This document shows, in pieces, positions 1 through 5,073 of a DNA stretch of 5,857 nucleotides. Source of the stretch: Candidatus Rokuibacteriota bacterium (GTDB taxonomy: Bacteria; Methylomirabilota; Methylomirabilia; Rokubacteriales; JACPHL01). The position numbers and the translations under genes were made by a program. The notes beneath the pieces are model-generated. The model was not told the origin of the DNA, ran no database searches, and saw only the letters and a list, made by a program, of their open reading frames with translations. The DNA lies in contig JACPHL010000150.1 of assembly GCA_016188625.1 (NCBI GenBank), positions 1 through 5,857 on the forward strand. Direction: 5' to 3'. The number at the start of each line of letters is the position of its first letter. Within the stretch, counting starts at the first letter, position 1.

Positions 1-75
1 GCAGCCGACGGCCTTCCCCCGCTCCAGGGCGCGCGGGAGCCCCCCGGCGATCGACATGTGGGCCCCGAGGTTCAC
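1..75 (-). CDS. nfo: Partial second copy of endonuclease IV (N-terminus, runs off left edge)
   Basis: Read on the minus strand from a GTG at 75-73, this is 25 codons encoding the same N-terminus as the complete nfo at 347 (starts MNLGAHMSIAGG, ends KAVGC at the window edge). It is an inverted repeat of 347-421 with only three differences, at plus-strand positions 43, 52 and 75. These correspond to a third-position change in a glycine codon (GGC/GGG), a third-position change in a serine codon (TCC/TCG), and GTG versus ATG at the start. All are silent, as expected of a real, slightly diverged gene rather than sequencing noise. A TGCTAAAAT extended -10 box lies 7 nt upstream of the GTG, suggesting a leaderless transcript. 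The rest of the gene is outside the window, so whether it is a full paralogue, a recombination remnant or an assembly chimera cannot be told here. Confidence 0.6.
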   Translation of the reverse strand, partial: MNLGAHMSIAGGLPRALERGKAVGC

Positions 76-346
76 CCCCCTGATTTTAGCACCGCTCAAG
101 GCGGGAGGCGTCGGTCCCGAGCGGAACGTTAAGCGGAGCGGCGCGGGCCCCCGTCGTGAGCGAGCCGGGTGGGGAAGCCGGCTCACGGGCTCAGAACGAA
201 GGAGGAGGGGCCCCGCCCGGCGAGCCACAGACGGGTGCGCCGTGGAGCGTGTGGAGCGAGGGGCCGAGGTCTCCCCGGGGGCTGTCGGGGCTGAGCGAGC
301 GGGGCACCACGGCGCGACCCACACGATTTCCTGAAGACCCCTTCTG
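76..346. other. Spacer between the two head-to-head nfo starts; no gene recognised
   Basis: Apart from the -10 box at 83-91, I see no supported gene. Open frames cross this stretch on both strands, but they are arginine/glycine/proline-rich shadows of GC-rich DNA with no family resemblance. A 7-bp perfect hairpin (162-168 with 178-184, loop 169-177) and a Shine-Dalgarno-like purine run near 200-209 are present, but no start codon follows the latter at a useful distance. The sequence just upstream of the ATG at 347 does not resemble the sequence just upstream of the GTG at 75, so the inverted similarity stops abruptly at the start codons. Confidence 0.6.
83..91 (-). promoter_or_regulatory. Extended -10 box of a likely leaderless promoter for the mirrored nfo copy
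   Basis: The minus strand reads TGCTAAAAT (91 to 83), close to the extended -10 consensus TGnTATAAT, and ends 7 nt before the GTG start at 75. That spacing would put the transcription start on or next to the start codon. No good -35 hexamer is visible 16-18 nt further upstream, as is common for extended -10 promoters. The identical 9-mer occurs before the plus-strand genes at 2742-2750. The assignment is inferred from sequence similarity and spacing only. Confidence 0.5.
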
Positions 347-1300
347 ATGAACCTCGGGGCCCACATGTCCATCGCCGGCGGGCTCCCGCGCGCCCTGGAG
401 CGGGGGAAGGCCGTCGGCTGCTCCATCGTCCAGCTCTTCCTCAAGAACCAGGTCCGGTGGGCTGGCCGGCCGCTGACGGCCGAGGAGGCGGCGGAGTTCA
501 CGCGGGTCCAGGCCGAGACCGGGATCCGCACGGTCTTCGCCCACGCCACCTACCTCATCAACCTCTGCGCGCCGGATGAGAAGGAGTGGGCCCGCTCCGT
601 GGACGCCTTCCACGACGAGCTACTCCGGGCCGAGACCCTCAGGCTCCCCTTCGTCATCATCCATCCGGGCTCGCACAAGGGGGCGGGGCTCGACGCCGGC
701 CTCGAGCGGATCACCGCCGCCATCGATGACCTTCACCGCCGGACCCAAGGCCTCGGGGTCCGGATCGTCCTCGAGAACGCGGCGGGGGCGGGGAACCTGG
801 TCGGCTCCCGGCTCGAGGAGCTGCGCGGGATCCTGGAGCGGGTGCGGGAGCCCGAGCGCCTCGGCTTCTGCCTCGACACCTGCCACCTCTTCGCGGCCGG
901 CTACGATATCCGCACCCGGGAGGGGCTAGCGGCCACGCTCGATGCCTTCGACCGGCTGATCGGCCTGGACCGGCTCCGCGCCTTCCACCTGAACGACGCC
1001 AAGAAGGGGCTCGGGTCGGGGCTGGATCGGCACGAGCATATCGGGCAGGGGCAGATCGGCCTCGAGGCCTTCCGTGCCCTCCTCAACCACCCGCGGGTGG
1101 GCGGTCTCCCCATGTCCATCGAGACCCCCAAGGCGGAGGACTGGGATCAGCGGAACCTGGCCACCCTCCGCGCCCTCCGCGACAGCGGGGGGGCGGGGCT
1201 CAGCGGGCGCGGGTCACTCCCACCTTCGGGCAGAGGCGCTCGATCGGGCAGCGGGAGCAGTAGGGGGAGATCGGGCGGCAGACGGTCTGGCCGAAGCTGA
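347..1300 (+). CDS. nfo: Deoxyribonuclease IV (AP endonuclease, Nfo family)
   Basis: This is a cytosolic base-excision-repair enzyme that cuts 5' to abasic sites and removes blocked 3' ends. It is a TIM-barrel protein with a trinuclear zinc site. All nine expected metal ligands can be placed: H66 (FAHATYL), H106 (IIHPGSH), E143 (VLENAAG), D177 and H180 (CLDTCH), H214 (FHLND), D227 and H229 (LDRHEH) and E259 (SIETPK). The ATG at 347 gives the usual family N-terminus with GAHMSIAGG, although no clear Shine-Dalgarno precedes it. Family members are about 280 residues; this frame gives 317. The excess (from about residue 281) is a Gly/Ser/Arg-rich tail read antisense through the 3' end of nth, so the tail is either non-native read-through or a lost stop codon. 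The convergent neighbour nth acts in the same repair pathway. Confidence 0.93.
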   Translation: MNLGAHMSIAGGLPRALERGKAVGCSIVQLFLKNQVRWAGRPLTAEEAAEFTRVQAETGIRTVFAHATYLINLCAPDEKEWARSVDAFHDELLRAETLRLPFVIIHPGSHKGAGLDAGLERITAAIDDLHRRTQGLGVRIVLENAAGAGNLVGSRLEELRGILERVREPERLGFCLDTCHLFAAGYDIRTREGLAATLDAFDRLIGLDRLRAFHLNDAKKGLGSGLDRHEHIGQGQIGLEAFRALLNHPRVGGLPMSIETPKAEDWDQRNLATLRALRDSGGAGLSGRGSLPPSGRGARSGSGSSRGRSGGRRSGRS

Positions 1301-1928
1301 CCAAGAGGTCGTTGAACTCGATCCAGTAGCGGCGGGGGAGCCTGGCCCGCAGGGCCTGCTCGGTCTCCTCGGGAGACCGCGTCCGGACGTAGCCCCAGCG
1401 GTTGGCGATCCGGTGGACGTGGGTATCCACGCAGATCCCGGGTTTCCGGAACCCTCGCGTCACCACCAGGTTCGCCGTCTTCCGGCCGACCCCCTTCAGG
1501 GTCAGGAGCGCCTCCAGGTCGTCCGGTACCGCGCCGCCGAATCGGTCCATAAGGTCCTGGCAGACCCCGAGGATGACGCGCGCCTTGGTCCGGTAGAAGC
1601 CCACCGGGAAGATCGCCCGCTCGATCTGCCTCGGGGTGAGGCGGAGCAGCGCCTCCGGGGTCGCGGCGAGCCGGAAGAGCCGGCCTGCGGCCGGGCCGGT
1701 CGTCTCGTCCTTGGTCCTGAGCGACAGGAGGCAGGCGATCAGGATCCGGAAGGGAGCGTGGTCCTCGACCTCCACCTGGGCAATGGCGGTCTGGCTCCAT
1801 CTGGGGGCCCTGGCCTTGAGGGTTCGGATGACGCGGGGGATCGCCCCTGGCGGCATGAGGCCACGCCGGCCCCGAGGCGCCTTTTTTCCATGTTCAATGT
1901 TTGCCTTCTGATACGATGAATTAGGCAT
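1200..1928 (-). CDS. nth: Endonuclease III (DNA glycosylase/AP lyase)
   Basis: This bifunctional glycosylase removes oxidised pyrimidines and nicks the abasic site; it acts in base-excision repair with Nfo-type enzymes. The helix-hairpin-helix LKGVGRKTANLVV (about 144-156) carries the catalytic lysine K150, and the conserved aspartate is D168 in CVDTHVHR. The [4Fe-4S] loop has exact C-x6-C-x2-C-x5-C spacing (C217, C224, C227, C233). The motif SLRTKDE replaces the E. coli SAQATD-type motif, as seen in archaeal and thermophile-like relatives. The frame is 242 residues against 211 in E. coli. The core starts near residue 28, so an internal ATG at 1856 (MPPGAIPRV) is a credible alternative start. 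The first 24 codons cross a comparatively AT-rich patch. The ATG at 1928 lies 6 nt after the TPR gene's stop with GGGG close upstream, suggesting co-transcription. Confidence 0.92.
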   Translation of the reverse strand: MPNSSYQKANIEHGKKAPRGRRGLMPPGAIPRVIRTLKARAPRWSQTAIAQVEVEDHAPFRILIACLLSLRTKDETTGPAAGRLFRLAATPEALLRLTPRQIERAIFPVGFYRTKARVILGVCQDLMDRFGGAVPDDLEALLTLKGVGRKTANLVVTRGFRKPGICVDTHVHRIANRWGYVRTRSPEETEQALRARLPRRYWIEFNDLLVSFGQTVCRPISPYCSRCPIERLCPKVGVTRAR

Positions 1929-1934
1929 CGCCCC

Positions 1935-2684
1935 TTAAGACTTATCTTCGATCGACTCGAGGAGGGCTGTGGCGGCCTTCCGGTGCTTGGCCATGTAGTC
2001 GGGCAGGGAACTGGGGTTCTTCTCGCCGAGGAGCCGCCGCAGCTCCCGCCTCGCCTCGTCGTAGCGCTGCCTCTTGATCAGCAGCTTGGCCAGGTCCAAC
2101 CGGATGTTGGTCGCGTGGGGGTCGAGGTCCAGGCCCTTCCTGAGGTGTTCCTCGGCCTTCTCGAGGCTCCCGCCGAACAGGGCGGGCACCTCCAGATAGA
2201 AGACGCCGGCCAGGCCGTGGCCCTGTGGGTGCTTGGGGTCGAGCTCGAGGATGGTCTCGATCTCCTGCTTCAGGGTGGGGATCAGGAAGAGCGACCGGAG
2301 CACGCCGTGGGTCTGGCCCCAGCGCCCGACGTTGGCCGCGTACCAGAGGTGGGCGTCGGCGCTCCGCGGCGCCAGCTCCACGCCCCGCTTCGCCACCTCG
2401 CGCCCCCGCTCGTAGGTAGCCAGCTTCTCCTCGCGGTCCCGGGCGCGGACGTCCCCCCAGGCCAGGTAGATCCGGGCCAGGAAGACGAAGGCCTCGGGCT
2501 GGGGGTCCTCGCGGAGCATCCGCTCGAGGAGGTCCCGCGCCCGGTCCAGGCGCTCCGGGTCCTCGTGGTAGCGCGCGACGAGCGCGTGCGCCTCGGCGAG
2601 CGGGGACTGGGCCGGGGCGGGGGTCGGGGGAACCGTCAGGGCCAGGGCGAGGGCGAGCGCGCCGAGGAGCGACCCGGCTGTCAC
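1935..2684 (-). CDS. Exported tetratricopeptide-repeat protein (TatT-like)
   Basis: This is a 249-residue protein starting at GTG 2684. Residues 1-26 form a signal-peptide-like stretch: a hydrophobic Leu/Ala run at about 5-18, then a Pro/Ala-rich segment ending APAQS. There is no lipobox cysteine, so it is probably periplasmic or N-terminally anchored rather than a lipoprotein. TPR-like helical pairs follow, the clearest at 49-80, 92-121, 152-190 (with LEVPALFGGSLEKAEEHL) and 193-220. The WYAANVGRWG and FYLEVPALFGG segments recall the TRAP-transporter T-component (TatT) group, but no TRAP transporter gene is nearby, so this is a resemblance only. No ribosome site precedes the GTG; instead a TTGACA / -10 pair ends 6 nt upstream, consistent with leaderless initiation. 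It ends 6 nt before nth. Its partner proteins and role are unknown. Confidence 0.8.
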   Translation of the reverse strand: MTAGSLLGALALALALTVPPTPAPAQSPLAEAHALVARYHEDPERLDRARDLLERMLREDPQPEAFVFLARIYLAWGDVRARDREEKLATYERGREVAKRGVELAPRSADAHLWYAANVGRWGQTHGVLRSLFLIPTLKQEIETILELDPKHPQGHGLAGVFYLEVPALFGGSLEKAEEHLRKGLDLDPHATNIRLDLAKLLIKRQRYDEARRELRRLLGEKNPSSLPDYMAKHRKAATALLESIEDKS

Positions 2685-2690
2685 ACGCCC

Positions 2691-2719
2691 ACGTTACCCG
2701 GGGGACCTCGGGGTGTCAA
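2691..2719 (-). promoter_or_regulatory. Promoter of the TPR-nth transcript, probably leaderless
   Basis: On the minus strand a perfect TTGACA -35 (2719-2714) is followed after 17 nt by TAACGT (2696-2691). The GTG start lies 6 nt beyond it. The -35 and spacer are ideal and the -10 is weak (3 of 6). The short distance to GTG, with no Shine-Dalgarno between, suggests the mRNA begins at or next to the start codon. Confidence 0.5.
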
Positions 2720-2741
2720 TGGATACGGCCTCACGGGCCCA

Positions 2742-2750
2742 TGCTAAAAT
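2742..2750 (+). promoter_or_regulatory. Extended -10 box driving the plus-strand operon
   Basis: TGCTAAAAT here is identical to the box at 83-91 (minus). It ends 6 nt before a GTG at 2757 and 98 nt before the MBL gene's ATG. The -35 region (about 2721-2727) is poor, as allowed for extended -10 promoters, and sits beside the -35 of the divergent TPR promoter, so the two promoters are back to back within 60 bp. It probably serves the genes from 2757 to 5586. Confidence 0.5.
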
Positions 2751-2756
2751 AGCCCG

Positions 2757-2837
2757 GTGTTTCACCGTCTCACGGGGATCCGCCTGCCGCTGCTCATGTT
2801 CCTCGCCCTGATCCCGGTCTTCGGCGCCGAGCCGTAG
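2757..2837 (+). CDS. Possible 26-residue leaderless small ORF, signal-peptide-like
   Basis: GTG at 2757 opens a 26-codon frame ending at TAG 2835-2837. The peptide has a short basic N-terminus (HR, then R9), a hydrophobic run LPLLMFLALIPVFGA (about 10-24) and ends EP. This looks like a signal peptide or single membrane segment. The start lies 6 nt after an extended -10 box, the same geometry as the two other leaderless starts in the window. The stop is 11 nt before the ATG of the MBL gene, whose own ribosome site is weak (AGGA only 2 nt away), so it could couple translation as a leader peptide. I know of no family for it. It may equally be untranslated 5' leader. Confidence 0.35.
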   Translation: MFHRLTGIRLPLLMFLALIPVFGAEP

Positions 2838-2848
2838 CGGTCAGGATC

Positions 2849-4046
2849 ATGCATATCCGGTTCTGGGGCACCCGAGGATCCCTGGCGAAGCCGGGACCCG
2901 CCACGCTCCGGTACGGCGGTAACACCGCCTGCGTCGAGCTGCGGGCGGCTGACGGGACCCTCGTCGTCCTCGACTGCGGGACCGGCGCCCACGGCCTGGG
3001 GCAGGCCTTGCTGGCCTCCGAGCCGCGCCCGCTGCGCGGCCACCTCCTGATCACCCATACCCACTGGGACCACATCCAGGGCTTTCCCTTCTTCGCCCCG
3101 CTCTTCGACCCGGAGACCGAGTGGGATATCTATGCGCCTGGCGGCCTGGGGAGGCGCCTGGAGGAGACCCTGGCGGGGCAGATGGAGTACTCCTACTTCC
3201 CGGTCACCCTGGACCAGCTCGGCGGCACGATCCGCTACCACGACGTCGGGGAGGGAGTGTTCGAGGTCGGCGGCGTGCATGTGGTCACCCGCTATCTGAA
3301 CCACCCGGCGCTTGCCCTCGGCTACCGGTTGGAAGCGGGCGGCGTGTCGGTGGTCTACGCGGTCGATCACGAGCCGCACGCCCGACCCGATCGCGAAGCG
3401 GGCCTCGCCAGGGGCGCCTCGCGCGCTGGACCGGCTCGTCGAGGCCTGTCGCCAGCGGATCGCCTCCCGCGGCGGCGCCCTGGAGGTCTTCGCCGCCGCG
3501 GAGGGCCAGGAGATCGAACTCGCGGAGCGCCCGGTCGCTCGAGCTCCCGCCGCCGCGGTCGGGTCCGTGGGAGATGGGGGCGCCGCGACCACCCCGGCCC
3601 CACCCGGGGTGGTCAAACCGACCGAGGGCGCCACGCCTCCGAAGACCGTTCTGGTCGTGGACGACGACCCCGACATCGTGCAGCTCGTCATGCGGGCGCT
3701 CCGGCCCGAGGGGCTCCGGCTTCTCTCGGCGGCCGACGGCGAGTCGGCCCTGGAGATCGCCCTGCGCGAGGGGCCGGACCTGATCCTGCTGGACTGGCTG
3801 CTCCCCGGGCGCGACGGGCTCGAGGTCTGTCGCGCCTTGCGGGCCTCCGACGATCCGACGCTGCGCGGGGCACCCGTGGTCCTGATCACCGCGCAGACCC
3901 GGCCGGAGCAGATCGCGGCCGGCTTCGCCGCCGGGGCGACCGACTACCTGGCGAAGCCCCTCACGCCGGCCTACGTCCGCTCTCGTGTCAGGGGCTGGCT
4001 GCTGCGCGCGCCCGGGGGCGGTGCCTCAGCCGGTCGCGCGGATTGA
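2849..4046 (+). pseudogene. Metallo-beta-lactamase / response-regulator receiver fusion, broken by frameshift and internal deletion
   Basis: The gene starts as a PhnP/RNase Z-like MBL hydrolase (MHIRFWGTRGS, then RYGGNTACVE, VLDCGTGAHG). It has the metal motif H70-T-H72-W-D74-H75, then YLNHPALALGYR and the DHE of residues 173-175 near 3366-3376. In family members about 80-90 residues should follow, with an HDAQY-type, a GWGHS-type and an HHDP-type motif supplying the remaining ligands. Here none is found. The sequence switches to the +1 frame, picking up ALDRLVEACRQRI and LEVFAAAEGQEIEL, the usual end of this MBL domain, then a Pro/Ala/Gly linker and a full receiver domain ending at TGA 4044-4046. 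The original frame instead continues as Arg-rich nonsense to 4099. The break lies at about 3373-3420. Real decay, a strain-specific deletion or assembly collapse are all possible. Confidence 0.72.
3312..4046 (+). CDS. Receiver-domain (REC) 3' portion of the broken MBL fusion
   Basis: In the +1 frame relative to the MBL start, an intact CheY-like receiver spans roughly residues 111-232 counted from the ATG at 3312. It has the acidic pocket D117-D119 (VLVVDDDPD), phospho-acceptor D161 (ILLDW), T193 (LITAQ) and K215 (YLAKPLTP). Nothing DNA-binding follows, so it is a phospho-receiver output-less module. In an intact gene it would presumably control or report on the N-terminal hydrolase. Only codons from about 3400 onward look authentic; the ATG at 3312 lies inside MBL coding sequence and is a formal, not a convincing, start. 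Whether the receiver is translated on its own is unknown. It ends 22 nt before the redox gene. Confidence 0.5.
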   Translation: MPSATGWKRAACRWSTRSITSRTPDPIAKRASPGAPRALDRLVEACRQRIASRGGALEVFAAAEGQEIELAERPVARAPAAAVGSVGDGGAATTPAPPGVVKPTEGATPPKTVLVVDDDPDIVQLVMRALRPEGLRLLSAADGESALEIALREGPDLILLDWLLPGRDGLEVCRALRASDDPTLRGAPVVLITAQTRPEQIAAGFAAGATDYLAKPLTPAYVRSRVRGWLLRAPGGGASAGRAD

Positions 4047-4068
4047 CGGGCGCGGAGGCGGTCGCCGG

Positions 4069-4569
4069 ATGGAGGGGAGCCCGAGACCGTCCCGTTTGAG
4101 CCCCGGCATGCCGGCCCCGTCCCTGACCCTCCCGCGGGCGGGGGGGTCGCCGTGGCGCCTCGAGGAGGCCCTCGCGCGGGGCCCGGTGCTCCTCGCCTTC
4201 CACCGGGGGACCTGGTGACCGAACTGCCGGGCGTCCCTGGCCCGGGTGGCCGGGGTGCGGGAGGCGCTCGAGGCGCGGGGGGTCCAGGTCGTGTTCATCC
4301 TCTGCCAGAACGCGGCCCGGGTGGAGGCCTGGCTCCGCGCCCACCCGCAGCCGTTCCCGCTCCTGGTGGATGCCGACCGCCGGGCGGCGAAGACCTACGG
4401 GGTCTGGCACCCCCTCGGCCTGGCCGCCCTCAACATCGCCCGCCCCGCGCTGTTCCTCATCGGCACGGACGGCCGGATCCGCTGGGCGCACGTCAGCCGT
4501 CACCAGAGGGACCTCCCCGACCCCGAGACCCTGCCGTCCCTGATCGACCGCGCGCTCAAGGAGGGGTGA
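4069..4569 (+). CDS. Selenocysteine-containing peroxiredoxin-like (AhpC/TSA superfamily) redox protein, UxxC
   Basis: A single frame runs from ATG 4069 to TGA 4567-4569 (166 residues), interrupted only by an in-frame TGA at 4216-4218. Upstream it reads LSPGMPAPSLTLP and PVLLAFHRGTW; directly after the TGA it reads PNCRASLARVAGV. This is the PRX-like redoxin active site (normally F-x-R-G-x-W-C-P-x-C), so TGA replaces the first, nucleophilic Cys as residue 50, with C53 as the resolving Cys. Downstream are FILCQNAARVEAWL, PFPLLVDADRRAAKTYGV, a PALFLIG strand and GRIRWAHVS, all ordinary for the fold. GGAGG (4054-4058) lies 10 nt before the ATG, supporting this start over ATG 4108. A SECIS-like hairpin follows the TGA. 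Predicted role: thiol/selenol peroxidase or disulfide reductase. The alternative is a TGC-to-TGA nonsense mutation or base error. The Sec machinery genes (selA, selB, selC, selD) are not in view. Confidence 0.8.
4216..4218 (+). other. In-frame UGA, predicted selenocysteine codon
   Basis: This TGA is the only stop within an otherwise continuous 166-codon redoxin frame. It sits between Trp49 and Pro51-Asn52-Cys53, at the position of the peroxidatic or N-terminal active-site cysteine of the CxxC motif. Conservation of the family continues on both sides without a frame change. Confidence 0.78.
4235..4255 (+). promoter_or_regulatory. Candidate bacterial SECIS element
   Basis: The arm CCCTGGCC (4235-4242) pairs with GGCCGGGG (4248-4255), giving 8 bp with one G-U pair, around a 5-nt loop CGGGT (4243-4247). 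The loop starts 24 nt after the UGA and has G as its second base. Both features match the usual bacterial SECIS rule: a hairpin inside the coding region shortly after UGA, with a small apical loop carrying a G in its first two positions. A competing hairpin (4227-4232 with 4240-4245, loop 4233-4239) places its loop only 14 nt from the UGA and is less suitable. GC-rich DNA forms hairpins easily, so this is supporting rather than decisive evidence. Confidence 0.55.
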
Positions 4570-4576
4570 GAGACCG

Positions 4577-5059
4577 ATGGTCCGCCTCGGCTACTTCCTC
4601 CTGATCCTGGCGCTCGGGGTCTGGCTCGGGGCGATGACGTTCTTCTCCTTCGCCGCGGCCCCTATCGCCTTCTCCGTCCTGGAACGCGAGGCGGCCGGGC
4701 GCCTGGTCTCCGCGGTCTTCCCGATCTACTACGCGGTCGGGGGCGGGCTCGGGGTCGTGGGGCTCGTGGTCAGCCTCGTGATGGCGCTCGGGGCCCGGCG
4801 GGGCCGGCCGCTCCTCCTCGGGATCGCGGCCCTCCTGCTGCTGGCGGTCGCCCTCACCGTCTACGCCGGCGTGGTACTCCTCCCCGAGACCCAGGAGGCC
4901 AAGGCCCAGGTCCGGGCCGCACCCGCCGACGCCGGGGCGAGCCTCGAGTTCACCCGGCTCCACCAGCGGGCCGTCGTCCTGAACCTCGTGGTGATGCTCG
5001 CCGTGCTCGCGGCCCTCGGCCTGGCGGTCCTCGCGCTCCCGGCGTGGCGGGGATCCTGA
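4577..5059 (+). CDS. DUF4149 family integral membrane protein
   Basis: This is a 160-residue protein with four predicted membrane helices: about 5-30, 49-73, 79-102 and 132-155. Between helices 3 and 4 is a roughly 28-residue polar loop containing LLPETQEAKAQVR and the EFTRLHQRAVVLN motif. The four-helix layout, the FFSFAAAPIAF segment at the end of helix 1 and the xxLHxxxVxxN motif at the start of helix 4 are typical of DUF4149 (TMEM205-like) proteins, whose function is not established. The start is ATG 4577, 7 nt after the redoxin stop, with a purine-rich AAGGAGGGG (4559-4567) inside the end of that gene as ribosome site, so translation is probably coupled. The next gene follows after 14 nt. 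Pairing with a membrane-proximal selenol redox protein is suggestive but unproven. Confidence 0.82.
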   Translation: MVRLGYFLLILALGVWLGAMTFFSFAAAPIAFSVLEREAAGRLVSAVFPIYYAVGGGLGVVGLVVSLVMALGARRGRPLLLGIAALLLLAVALTVYAGVVLLPETQEAKAQVRAAPADAGASLEFTRLHQRAVVLNLVVMLAVLAALGLAVLALPAWRGS

Positions 5060-5073
5060 GGGAGCTTCGGCGC

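Noticed and set aside
162-184. 7-bp hairpin with a 9-nt loop in the spacer, considered as a terminator or structured RNA
   Set aside because: It has no T-run, no neighbouring gene end, and no match to tRNA, SRP, 6S, tmRNA or RNase P signatures; such stems are common by chance in GC-rich DNA.
200-209. Strong Shine-Dalgarno-like purine run in the spacer
   Set aside because: No ATG, GTG or TTG lies at a usable distance downstream with a plausible protein after it.
191-613. Minus-strand open frame crossing the spacer and the start of nfo
   Set aside because: It is antisense to conserved nfo codons and its Pro/Gly/Arg-rich translation resembles no family I know.
2762-3889. 375-codon minus-strand open frame opposite the MBL/receiver gene
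   Set aside because: Its composition is shadow-like and no motifs are visible, whereas the plus strand carries clear MBL and receiver signatures.
4227-4245. Shorter hairpin nearer the UGA as the SECIS element
   Set aside because: Its loop is only 14 nt from the UGA, shorter than usual, and it has 6 bp; the 4235-4255 hairpin fits better. It is kept as a possible alternative fold.
4246-4569. Redoxin gene taken to start at the internal ATG 4246
   Set aside because: This would begin after the active site and drop the first strand of the fold, while good family sequence continues upstream in the same frame, interrupted only by the TGA.
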